Of a stretch of DNA of 64,000 bases, positions 56,785-64,000 are shown piece by piece (within the stretch, counting starts at the first letter, position 1; each line of letters begins with the position of its first letter). The position numbers and the translations under genes were made by a program. The DNA comes from an uncultured Acetatifactor sp. (GTDB lineage Bacteria > Bacillota > Clostridia > Lachnospirales > Lachnospiraceae). The notes beneath the pieces were generated by a model. It was not told where the DNA came from, ran no database searches, and worked only from the letters and a program-made list of their open reading frames with translations. The stretch is from the NCBI GenBank assembly GCA_934426825.1, contig CAKRYI010000001.1, forward strand, positions 186,001 to 250,000, given 5' to 3'.

Positions 56785-57837
56785 TTAATGCAATTTATAG
56801 AACACAATACAGTTCGGTACGTCAACCTTCACTTCCGGTCCGTTCATCACCATGGTTCCAGCCTCCAAATCCACATGGAAGAATGTCATATCATTGCTTT
56901 CATGGTTCAGGGACACAAGGAACTTATTATTAGGGAACAGATTTGCATCCTTAGGATATTCTCCGCTGATGGGCAGGCAGAAATCCTTTGTAAGGGTGCC
57001 ATCCTCCGGATTTACTTTGTAAATTACCACGGAATTGTCTCCGGCATTGGTGGTGAGCAGATACTTGTAATCTTCGGAGAAACTCAGTGCGCTGGACGCA
57101 TTGTTGTTTCCTCTGTCCATTTTGGCAGTCTCTACCATCTGGATTTTCTCAAATTCCGGCATACCGTTCTTTTCCTCATAGGAGTAAACGTCAATATAGC
57201 ATTTCCACTCATGAATGATATAAACAAATCTGCCATCCTTGGAAATCTTGATATGGCGGGGACCGGATTCCATCTCACTGCGGATAATGTCAGCCAGCTT
57301 TACCTTTCCCTTTTCCGCATCAAAACGATAGACATTTACATGATCCATTCCCTGATCTGCCACCATAAGATACTTATTGTCATGTGTCATGCGGGCACAG
57401 TTGATATGGGGTCTGAAATTGCGCTCCGCAATGGTTCCGAGACCTTTGTGGTATACCTCGTCCGTAATAGCTCCGATACTGCCGTCCTCATTCAGTTTCA
57501 GGATAGTCAGTTTTCCGTCATGGTATCCGGCAACAAACAAAAAGCTGTCCGTATAATCCGTGGATACATAACATCCTCTCATACCGTTAATCGGTGCAAA
57601 ATTCAGAAGCTCCAGACTTCCGTCCTTCAAAATCTTGTATGCCTCCACGCCAAAATCCGTGATGGAATACAAATATTTCTTGTTATGAGAAATTGTCACA
57701 TAAGAAGAATTGGTAATCTCCACTTCGTCCTTCTCAGTGAAACGTCCCTTCTCCATATCTACATCATAAATTTTAATTCCGTGTTTGTCTCCCTGGGTAT
57801 ATGTAGAAACATATGCCACATATTTCTCTTTTTCCAT
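56785..57837 (-). CDS. lactonase family seven-bladed beta-propeller protein
   Basis: A 350-residue protein of the YbhE/6-phosphogluconolactonase-like lactonase family. It is built of repeated blades ending in patterns such as ISHNKKYLYSITD, MTHDNKYLMVADQG, ISKDGRFVYIIHEW and FSEDYKYLLTTNAGD. It probably hydrolyses a sugar lactone in the cytoplasm, but no pentose-phosphate gene is adjacent and the substrate is uncertain. Last gene of the liv cluster. Confidence 0.88.
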   Translation of the reverse strand: MEKEKYVAYVSTYTQGDKHGIKIYDVDMEKGRFTEKDEVEITNSSYVTISHNKKYLYSITDFGVEAYKILKDGSLELLNFAPINGMRGCYVSTDYTDSFLFVAGYHDGKLTILKLNEDGSIGAITDEVYHKGLGTIAERNFRPHINCARMTHDNKYLMVADQGMDHVNVYRFDAEKGKVKLADIIRSEMESGPRHIKISKDGRFVYIIHEWKCYIDVYSYEEKNGMPEFEKIQMVETAKMDRGNNNASSALSFSEDYKYLLTTNAGDNSVVIYKVNPEDGTLTKDFCLPISGEYPKDANLFPNNKFLVSLNHESNDMTFFHVDLEAGTMVMNGPEVKVDVPNCIVFYKLH

Positions 57838-57851
57838 AGCTGTCCACCTCT

Positions 57852-58472
57852 TTATGCAAATCTAACATTCATATATGCGATAATTTCTTCCACGCATCGC
57901 TCATATCCCAACTTGGAACTGTCCAGACATAAGTCATAATTTCTTGCATCCGTCCATTCCCTGCCGGTATGATATTTATAATATTCGGCACGGTGTCTGT
58001 CCGTCTTTGCCACAAAGCGCTCCAGTTCTTTCTCAGACATGCTGTGCTTTAACGCTGCCTGCTCTAAACAAAATTCCTTCGGAGCATGAATAAACACGCT
58101 GAGCACATTGGGGCAGTCCTTCAACACATAGTCCGCACACCGTCCGATAATCACACAGGGTTCCTCCTGCGCAAGTTCACGGATGATTTTTGCCTGATAG
58201 TTGAAAAGATTATCCGTGGAAGTGAAATCATCACTCTCCGGCGGAATCAGTTCCCCGTTGTAAGCACTTTTGGCAATGTGAAACAGGCGGCTGCTTTTGA
58301 TTTTCTCATCTGCGTTTACAAACAGCGCCTCATTGATACCGCTGTCGTCACTCGCCAGTTTCATCAAATCCTTGTCATAATAGTGGATGTTCAGTTTCTT
58401 TGCCAGCATCTCACCAATGGTACGCCCACCGCTTCCGTATTGTCTTGCAATGGTAATCACAACATTTTTCAT
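57852..58472 (-). CDS. cytidylate-kinase-like protein
   Basis: A 206-residue P-loop protein of the cytidylate kinase-like family (ITIARQYGSGGRTIGEMLAK, NIHYYDKDLMKLAS, CVIIGRCADYVLKD, SVFIHAP). The phosphate-binding loop is GSGGRT rather than a classic Walker A. Real CMP kinase activity is uncertain for this family. It lies 17 bases after livF and 14 before the lactonase gene. Confidence 0.87.
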   Translation of the reverse strand: MKNVVITIARQYGSGGRTIGEMLAKKLNIHYYDKDLMKLASDDSGINEALFVNADEKIKSSRLFHIAKSAYNGELIPPESDDFTSTDNLFNYQAKIIRELAQEEPCVIIGRCADYVLKDCPNVLSVFIHAPKEFCLEQAALKHSMSEKELERFVAKTDRHRAEYYKYHTGREWTDARNYDLCLDSSKLGYERCVEEIIAYMNVRFA

Positions 58473-58489
58473 GCTGCACCCTCCAATCC

Positions 58490-59200
58490 TTATTCTCCAA
58501 GATATGCCTTCTTAATGGAATCATTATTTAATAAGTCACTTGCCTTGCCTTCCAGTACAATCTTACCGGTTTCCAGTACGTATGCACGGTTGGCAATGGA
58601 CAATGCCTTTTTGGCATTCTGCTCTACTAAAAGAACGGTCGTTCCACTCTTGCTGACCTCTTTGATAATATCAAAAATCTCATTTACAAAAATGGGGGAC
58701 AATCCCATGGACGGCTCGTCCATCAGAATAATTTTGGGGTGGGACATCAGCGCTCTGCCCATGGCAAGCATCTGCTGCTCACCGCCGCTAAGCGTTCCCG
58801 CCATCTGGTTCTGACGTTCCTCCAGTCTGGGGAATCGCTCAAACACCGTCTTTAAGGTCTGTTCAATCTCTTCCTTATCTTTTCTGGTATAGGCACCCAT
58901 TTTCAGATTCTGCAAAACGGAAAGCTGTGCGAACACACGGCGTCCCTCCGGCACATGTGCCATTCCCATGGATACAATCTTATGTCCCGGAATCTTCACA
59001 ATGTCCTTTCCCTCAAAGGTAACGGTTCCCTCCTTGGGAGAAAGCAGTCCGGAAACTGTGTGAAGAATGGTTGTTTTTCCTGCGCCGTTTGCGCCAATCA
59101 GTGCAACAACCTCTCCCTCATCCACATGAAAGGACACACCCTTGATGGCCTGAATCATACCATAATATACTTTGATATTGTTTACTTCCAACATTGCCAT
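58490..59200 (-). CDS. livF: branched-chain amino acid ABC importer ATPase LivF
   Basis: A 236-residue ATPase of LivF type: Walker A GANGAGKTTILHT, signature LSGGEQQMLAMGRALM, Walker B ILMDEPSMGLSP, H-loop position LLVEQN. It starts behind GGAGG, 12 bases after livG. It powers uptake of leucine, isoleucine and valine, or related ligands. Confidence 0.95.
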   Translation of the reverse strand: MAMLEVNNIKVYYGMIQAIKGVSFHVDEGEVVALIGANGAGKTTILHTVSGLLSPKEGTVTFEGKDIVKIPGHKIVSMGMAHVPEGRRVFAQLSVLQNLKMGAYTRKDKEEIEQTLKTVFERFPRLEERQNQMAGTLSGGEQQMLAMGRALMSHPKIILMDEPSMGLSPIFVNEIFDIIKEVSKSGTTVLLVEQNAKKALSIANRAYVLETGKIVLEGKASDLLNNDSIKKAYLGE

Positions 59201-59212
59201 TGGTCCATCCTC

Positions 59213-59971
59213 CTATTCACCCAGATAAGCCTTTATAACTTCCGGATTATTCAAAACATCACTGGTCTTGCCTTGACAAAGCACTTTTCCGAAATTCAGT
59301 ACCGTAAGTTCCTCACAGATACCGCTTACTAACTTCATATCATGTTCAATAAGCAGAATTGTCATATCAAAATGCTTGCGGACAAAACGAATGGTCTCCA
59401 TCAGCTCTAATGTCTCGTTGGGGTTCATGCCCGCAGCAGGCTCGTCCAAGAGAAGGAGCTTCGGCTTGGTGGCAAGCGCTCTTGCAATCTCTAACTTACG
59501 CTGTTTTCCGTAAGGCAGGTTGTCAGCCAGTGTATCGGCTTCCCCGTCCAAATCAAATACCTTCAAAAGTTCCATTGCCGCTTCTGTCATCTCACGCTCT
59601 ACCTTATAATACTTGGGCAGGCGGAAAATTCCCGTGCAAACTCCGTACTTCATATGATTGTGAAGTCCGACCTTTACGTTGTCAATCACGGAAAGCTCCT
59701 TGAACAGACGGATATTCTGGAATGTTCTCGCGATTCCGTCCTGATTAATTTCAATGGTCTTTTTGCCGGTAATGTCCTTGCCGTCCAGTGTAATAATTCC
59801 TTCCGTGGGCTTATACACACCGGTAAGCAGGTTGAAAACAGTAGTCTTTCCTGCACCGTTTGGTCCAATCAGACCGTACAACTGTCCTTTTTCAATGGAA
59901 ATATTAAAATTATCTACTGCGCGGAGTCCGCCAAAGGAAATGCTTAAATTACTTACTTCCAACAATGCCAT
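59213..59971 (-). CDS. livG: branched-chain amino acid ABC importer ATPase LivG
   Basis: A 252-residue LivG-type ATPase: Walker A GPNGAGKTTVFN, signature LPYGKQRKLEIARALATKP, Walker B LLLDEPAAGMNP, H-loop LLIEHDM. The LPYGKQ signature is typical of LivG. It begins two bases after livM. Confidence 0.95.
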   Translation of the reverse strand: MALLEVSNLSISFGGLRAVDNFNISIEKGQLYGLIGPNGAGKTTVFNLLTGVYKPTEGIITLDGKDITGKKTIEINQDGIARTFQNIRLFKELSVIDNVKVGLHNHMKYGVCTGIFRLPKYYKVEREMTEAAMELLKVFDLDGEADTLADNLPYGKQRKLEIARALATKPKLLLLDEPAAGMNPNETLELMETIRFVRKHFDMTILLIEHDMKLVSGICEELTVLNFGKVLCQGKTSDVLNNPEVIKAYLGE

Positions 59972-59973
59972 AA

Positions 59974-61062
59974 TTATTCAGCCTCCTTTGCAACAGTTTT
60001 TTTCTTTTTGAATTTGGCAGCTACCTTTTCCCGCCATTCGATACATTTCGGTGCCCAGTTAAACAGCATCATCACAATCAGTACGATGGAATAAATCAGC
60101 ATACGGTAATCGTTCAAGCCGCGAAGGAGCTCCGGTAACAGAGTCAGAACAACCGAGGCAATAATGGAGCCGCGAATATTTCCGATACCACCGAGCACAA
60201 CGAATACCAGTATCATGATGGACATGTTGTAACCGAAATTTTTTGGAAGTGCTGTCAGGGTAGACAGGTTATGCGCATAAAGCACACCCGCCACGCCCGC
60301 AAGCGCCGCCGATATGGAAAAAGCCATGAGCTTATATTTCGTAATATGAATACCGACAGACTCTGCGGCAATGGTATTGTCACGGATTGCCATAATCGCA
60401 CGTCCGTCTCTGGAATGAATCAGGTTCAACACAATAAACAGAGTAATCCATAACAGAATCACACCGATGGTAAAGGTGGAATCGTTGGGTGTTCCGGTAA
60501 TACCCTGTGCACCCTTGATAATGACCGTACCGGTCTCCGACATATTCAAATCCATGGTGCTTTTAAAGGAAACATGAAAACCGTTCTCATCCTGTCCGAC
60601 ATACAGAATATTGACAAGGTTCTTGATAATCTCACCAAAAGCCAGTGTTACAATCGCCAGATAGTCGCCCTTTAAGCGCAGTACCGGGATACCGATAATC
60701 AGTCCGAAAATTCCGGCAAACAGCGCACCAATCAGAATGGCACATAGAAAGCGAAGGCCGCCGGGCATACCTGTCGGCTGCATTACTTTAGAAAAGAATG
60801 CTCCGGTAAAGGCTCCCACGCACATGAATCCGGCATGTCCAAGGCTGAGTTCTCCCAGAATACCTACCGTCAGGTTTAAGGACACCGCAAGAATTGCATA
60901 AGTACAAAGGGGAACCAAAAGTCCCTGTAACAGACTGCTGATATTGCCGGTGGACACCAGAATCTGCATAATGATATAGGCGGCAATGACTATGCCGTAA
61001 GTAATCAGATTATCTCTGAAGGCTTTGCTTATTTTTTTCTTGTTTACATTTAATTTCTTCAT
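59974..61062 (-). CDS. livM: branched-chain amino acid ABC importer permease LivM
   Basis: A 362-residue permease with about nine helices and the LivM motifs (LGELSLGHAGFMCVGAFTGA, LRLKGDYLAIVTLAFGEI, SRDGRAIMAIRDNTIAAESV). The tail is very basic (KFKKKKTVAKEAE). It forms the channel with LivH. Confidence 0.95.
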   Translation of the reverse strand: MKKLNVNKKKISKAFRDNLITYGIVIAAYIIMQILVSTGNISSLLQGLLVPLCTYAILAVSLNLTVGILGELSLGHAGFMCVGAFTGAFFSKVMQPTGMPGGLRFLCAILIGALFAGIFGLIIGIPVLRLKGDYLAIVTLAFGEIIKNLVNILYVGQDENGFHVSFKSTMDLNMSETGTVIIKGAQGITGTPNDSTFTIGVILLWITLFIVLNLIHSRDGRAIMAIRDNTIAAESVGIHITKYKLMAFSISAALAGVAGVLYAHNLSTLTALPKNFGYNMSIMILVFVVLGGIGNIRGSIIASVVLTLLPELLRGLNDYRMLIYSIVLIVMMLFNWAPKCIEWREKVAAKFKKKKTVAKEAE

Positions 61063-61093
61063 ATCTTCTACCTGTACCTTTCTATACGGAGGC

Positions 61094-61978
61094 TTATACC
61101 TTCTCCTGAATATTCTTTCCGAGCAGACCGGAAGGTTTCACCAGAAGAACCACGATTAGTACAGCAAACACAATGGCGTCCGCCATCTGGGAAGAAATAT
61201 ATGCTTTTCCGAATATTTCAATAATTCCAAGTAAAATACCGCCGATAAAAGCACCGGGGATGGAACCGATACCGCCGAATACGGCAGCGACAAATGCCTT
61301 GATACCGGGCATGGAGCCGGTGTACGGGGTAAGGGAAGGATATGCGGAGCAAAGCAGAACACCTGCCACTGCCGCTAATGCGGAGCCGATGGCAAAGGTC
61401 AGTGCAATGGTTCCGTCCACGTTGATTCCCATAAGCTGTGCAGCGCCCTTGTCCTCGGAAACTGCCAGCATTGCCTGTCCGGCTTTTGTTTTATTAATAA
61501 AGAGCATCAGTCCCGCCATAATCACAAGACAGGATAAGATTGTCACTATTGTCTCACCGGTAATGTTAATCTGTCCATTCGCCAATTTCACAGGAGCTAC
61601 CGGAACAACGGAAGTAAATGCCTTGGCATTTGCACCAAAAATCAGCAGAGCGACATTCTGTAACAGATAGCTTACACCGATTGCCGTAATCAATACCGCA
61701 AGCGGCGAGGACGCCTTACGAAGCGGTCTGTACGCAACCTTTTCAATTAACACGCCAAGCAGGGTACACACTATAATGGAAACGACTACACCGAGTACAG
61801 GGGAAAGCCCCGCCGTACTGCATATGGTATAGGTGATAAACGCACCTACCATAATAACATCGCCGTGTGCAAAGTTCAGCATCTTCGCAATACCGTACAC
61901 CATGGTATAGCCAAGAGCAATCAATGCGTATACACTTCCAAGGCTGATACCGTTAATCAAATACGTGACAAAACTCAT
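61094..61978 (-). CDS. livH: branched-chain amino acid ABC importer permease LivH
   Basis: Start at ATG 61978, behind GGAGGTATTTT, ten codons inside the longest frame. The 294-residue permease has about eight helices and the LivH motifs (GISLGSVYALIALGYTMVYG, MLNFAHGDVIMVGAF). It is separated from livJ by a terminator, so its level is probably lower than that of the binding protein. Confidence 0.95.
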   Translation of the reverse strand: MSFVTYLINGISLGSVYALIALGYTMVYGIAKMLNFAHGDVIMVGAFITYTICSTAGLSPVLGVVVSIIVCTLLGVLIEKVAYRPLRKASSPLAVLITAIGVSYLLQNVALLIFGANAKAFTSVVPVAPVKLANGQINITGETIVTILSCLVIMAGLMLFINKTKAGQAMLAVSEDKGAAQLMGINVDGTIALTFAIGSALAAVAGVLLCSAYPSLTPYTGSMPGIKAFVAAVFGGIGSIPGAFIGGILLGIIEIFGKAYISSQMADAIVFAVLIVVLLVKPSGLLGKNIQEKV

Positions 61979-62057
61979 AAAATACCTCCAATTCGTGTGC
62001 AGGCACACATTTAAAAACTATTTTTTAGTATATCAAAGTTCAACCCCTATGGCAAGC

Positions 62058-62096
62058 AAAAAAAGAAAGAGGGTTAACCTGTGCGGCAACCCTCTT
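62058..62096 (-). terminator. terminator between livJ and livH
   Basis: On the minus strand GAGGGTT pairs with AACCCTC (62088-62094 with 62069-62075) and TTTCTTTTTTTG follows. It lies 20-some bases after livJ and probably lets only part of the transcripts continue into livHMGF. Confidence 0.85.
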
Positions 62097-62118
62097 CGGT
62101 CTTTCCTTTTTTGATAAA

Positions 62119-63327
62119 TTATTCCATTGCAGCGTATGCGCCGTCAACAATCTTAACAGCCTTAGGAGCTTTGTTAGGCTCGCCGTCTGCTGTCCAGGTC
62201 ATGCCTTCACCGGTCAGACCGTCTACGGAAATCTTAACCATAGCAGCTTTCAGACCTTCGCAAATATCGGATACGCTCATATCGGGGGTAACGTTGCTCT
62301 CCTCAATTGCAGCCTTGATTACATAAATTGCGTCATAAGAATCTGCTGCGAACTGGTTGGGAATATCGCCGAACTTCTCTTTATAGGAAGTAACGAATGC
62401 CTGTGTCTTTTCATCCTGAGCATCTGCTGCGAAAGGTGTCAACAGCATAACGCCCTCTGCAAGAGAGGTATCAAAGTTATCCACACCGCTTAAGATACCG
62501 TCCATACCGTCACAGCTGAACCATGCAGGTGCATAATCCATAGCGGCTGCCTGAGTCAGGATAAGTGCGGATTCCTGATAATAGATAGGAAGAAATACCA
62601 GATCTGCACCGGCATTCTTTGCCTTCTGCAACTGTACGGAGAAATCAGTCTTATTGTCAGCGGTAAATGCCTCAGCAGCTACGATTTCAAAGGACTGGTT
62701 AGCAGCTTCCTTGGCAAAACTCTCGTAAATACCGGAAGAATATACATCAGAACTGTCATAGATAACAGCTACTTTCTGAGCAAGTCCCTTCTCTCCGATG
62801 TACTGCGCGGATGCAGCACCCTGATTCGGGTCGGAGAAACAAATACGGAAGCAGTTATCATACTGTGCGCACTCTACAGCAGAACCGGAAGGAGTAAGCT
62901 GGAACATGTTGTCAGCCATGGTCTTGTCGGTTACTGCGATGCAGGCGCCACTGGTAACGGAACCGATAATCATCTGTACATTCCAGTCTTTCAATGCGTT
63001 GTAAGCATTAACGGACTTCTCTGCATCTGCCTCATCATCCTGGAAATTCAATTCAAATTTATAACCGTTTACACCACCGGCTGCATTAATTTCATCAATC
63101 GCAAGCTGTGCTGCATTCTGAACAGCCAGACCGTAAACTGCTGCGCCACCGGTTGTAGGTCCGATACCACCGATTTTAAAGGTACCTGCGCCGCCTTCTT
63201 CTGTTGTGGTATTGTTTGCCACACCGGTAGAATTTGCAGAACCGTTGTCGGAATTTCCGCAAGCGGTCATTGCCATTACCATAGCGGATGCTACAGCAAG
63301 ACTTACGAACTTGTTAAATTTCTTCAT
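62119..63327 (-). CDS. livJ: branched-chain amino acid ABC importer binding lipoprotein
   Basis: Start at ATG 63327, behind AAAGGAGGAAAC, 65 codons inside the longest frame. The 402-residue protein has a lipoprotein signal (MKKFNKFVSLAVASAMVMAM, lipobox MTAC) and a type I periplasmic-binding fold (FKIGGIGPTTGGAAVYGLAV, IIGSVTSGACIAVTDKTMAD). It is the receptor of the liv importer. The exact ligand cannot be read from sequence. Confidence 0.94.
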   Translation of the reverse strand: MKKFNKFVSLAVASAMVMAMTACGNSDNGSANSTGVANNTTTEEGGAGTFKIGGIGPTTGGAAVYGLAVQNAAQLAIDEINAAGGVNGYKFELNFQDDEADAEKSVNAYNALKDWNVQMIIGSVTSGACIAVTDKTMADNMFQLTPSGSAVECAQYDNCFRICFSDPNQGAASAQYIGEKGLAQKVAVIYDSSDVYSSGIYESFAKEAANQSFEIVAAEAFTADNKTDFSVQLQKAKNAGADLVFLPIYYQESALILTQAAAMDYAPAWFSCDGMDGILSGVDNFDTSLAEGVMLLTPFAADAQDEKTQAFVTSYKEKFGDIPNQFAADSYDAIYVIKAAIEESNVTPDMSVSDICEGLKAAMVKISVDGLTGEGMTWTADGEPNKAPKAVKIVDGAYAAME

Positions 63328-63390
63328 AATAGTTTCCTCCTTTTCACACATTGTATACAAAAATACAAATGTGCAATTTGTTTTTTTAGA

Positions 63391-63419
63391 ATAATACACT
63401 TTTGTTTTCCATTTGTCAA
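63391..63419 (-). promoter_or_regulatory. promoter for livJ
   Basis: Minus strand TTGACA (63414-63419), 17-base spacer, TATTAT (63391-63396), about 65 bases upstream of livJ. Confidence 0.8.
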
Positions 63420-63429
63420 CAATAATTCG

Positions 63430-63458
63430 TTGACTTTCCAACTGATAATGTATATGAT
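63430..63458 (+). promoter_or_regulatory. promoter for the potA-like gene
   Basis: TTGACT (63430-63435), 17-base spacer, TATGAT (63453-63458), divergent from the livJ promoter with only ten bases between the two -35 elements. Confidence 0.65.
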
Positions 63459-63463
63459 TATCA
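63443..63463. promoter_or_regulatory. operator-like palindrome over the potA promoter
   Basis: TGATAAT and ATTATCA arms around seven bases cover the end of the spacer and the -10. The arms resemble half-sites of Fur-family operators, but the spacing differs from the usual one base. Confidence 0.45.
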
Positions 63464-63512
63464 TCAGTAAGTCCGCTTACGGCACTCATATGATAAGGAA
63501 GGATTGATTGGC

Positions 63513-64000
63513 ATGAAAACACCTTTAGTTAATCTGGTCAATATTTCAAAATCTTACGACGGGCAGATGATTCTGGATGATTTGAATCTTTATATCCGGG
63601 AAAATGAGTTTCTGACGCTGTTAGGTCCCAGTGGATGCGGCAAGACAACTACCCTGCGAATTTTGGGCGGTTTTGAAAAACCTGACATGGGACAGGTCAT
63701 TTTTGAGGGACAGGATATTACCTCTCTCCCCCCGAATAAGCGGAATTTGAACACCGTTTTCCAAAAGTATGCTCTTTTTACTCATATGACGATTGCCGAA
63801 AACATCGCCTTTGGATTAAAAATCAAGAATAAAAGCAAGTCTTATATTAATGATAAAATTAAGTATGCCCTGAAACTCGTAAACCTTGACGGGTACGAAA
63901 ACCGTATGCCGGATTCCTTAAGCGGCGGCCAGCAGCAGCGTATCGCCATCGCAAGAGCGATTGTAAACGAGCCGAAGCTCCTGCTTTTGGACGAGCCTTT
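63513..64000 (+). CDS. potA: spermidine/putrescine ABC importer ATPase, 3' end outside window
   Basis: The frame is open from ATG 63513 (AAGGAAGG upstream) to the window edge, giving 162 residues. Walker A is [12 protein letters not shown], the Q-loop region reads [20 protein letters not shown] (the PotA pattern), and the signature is [15 protein letters not shown], followed by LLLLDEPF. The regulatory C-terminal domain is beyond the edge. The potBCD genes would be expected downstream. Confidence 0.88.
   Translation, partial: MKTPLVNLVNISKSYDGQMILDDLNLYIRENEFLTLLGPSGCGKTTTLRILGGFEKPDMGQVIFEGQDITSLPPNKRNLNTVFQKYALFTHMTIAENIAFGLKIKNKSKSYINDKIKYALKLVNLDGYENRMPDSLSGGQQQRIAIARAIVNEPKLLLLDEP

Noticed and set aside
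56728..57939. 403-codon plus-strand open frame opposite the lactonase gene
   Set aside because: It spans the terminator hairpin and the complement of a well-supported gene; its protein is Ile/His/Cys-rich and matches nothing recognisable.

Overview
The window looks like chromosomal DNA from a low-to-mid GC Gram-positive anaerobe, most likely a gut Lachnospiraceae (Clostridia). This is judged from strong AGGAGG-type ribosome binding sites, TTGACA/TATAAT promoters with 17-bp spacers, the GGGtGRT/NifU-like gene pair, an NrtR-controlled NAD operon, a PotA-type ATPase and collagen-like surface proteins with a TPYIG..GNWYIGDTDTG module. There is no rRNA, CRISPR array, prophage or insertion sequence. 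One tRNA, tRNA-Thr(CGU), is present. Most genes are on the minus strand.

Left end (0-13 kb): two tandem collagen-like surface protein genes, the first cut by the window edge and the second broken by a one-base frameshift; a flotillin; a cloverleaf-like intergenic element; ruvAB; the remains of a deleted two-component system; leuCD; and an intact response regulator/histidine kinase pair.

Biosynthesis block 1 (13-20 kb): an apparent operon metH-ilvB-ilvN-ilvN-ilvC ending in a good terminator, with a set of degenerate 33-34 bp repeats between metH and ilvB. A small lipoprotein gene diverges from metH.

Middle (20-34 kb): a small-membrane-protein operon (TM2, DUF4190, DUF2752); an AT-rich NAD salvage operon (nrtR, pncA, pncB) behind a consensus promoter with candidate operators; the uncharacterised GGGtGRT/NifU-like pair; a TrpXYZ-type ABC importer; a left-handed beta-helix protein; topoisomerase III; and a GGDEF-EAL protein with a degenerate GGDEF motif.

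Right half (34-64 kb): asd, argH, an ABC ATPase/permease pair without a binding protein, tRNA-Thr, mscS, glgB, DUF1015, a small orphan ORF, serA, serC, then leuB-ilvD-ilvB-L,D-transpeptidase, then vanY-tgt-yajC, aroC, and a branched-chain amino acid importer (livJHMGF) followed by a cytidylate-kinase-like gene and a lactonase. A potA-like gene runs off the right edge, divergent from livJ.

Taken together the window carries much of branched-chain amino acid synthesis (two acetolactate synthases, ilvC, ilvD, leuB, leuCD; leuA and ilvA are not here) and its importer, plus serine, aspartate-family, arginine and chorismate steps. The most interesting observations are the collagen-like pair with a G7 tract and a frameshift at homologous positions, the GGGtGRT/NifU-like pair of unknown function, the operator-in-spacer NAD promoter, the cloverleaf intergenic element and the decayed two-component system.
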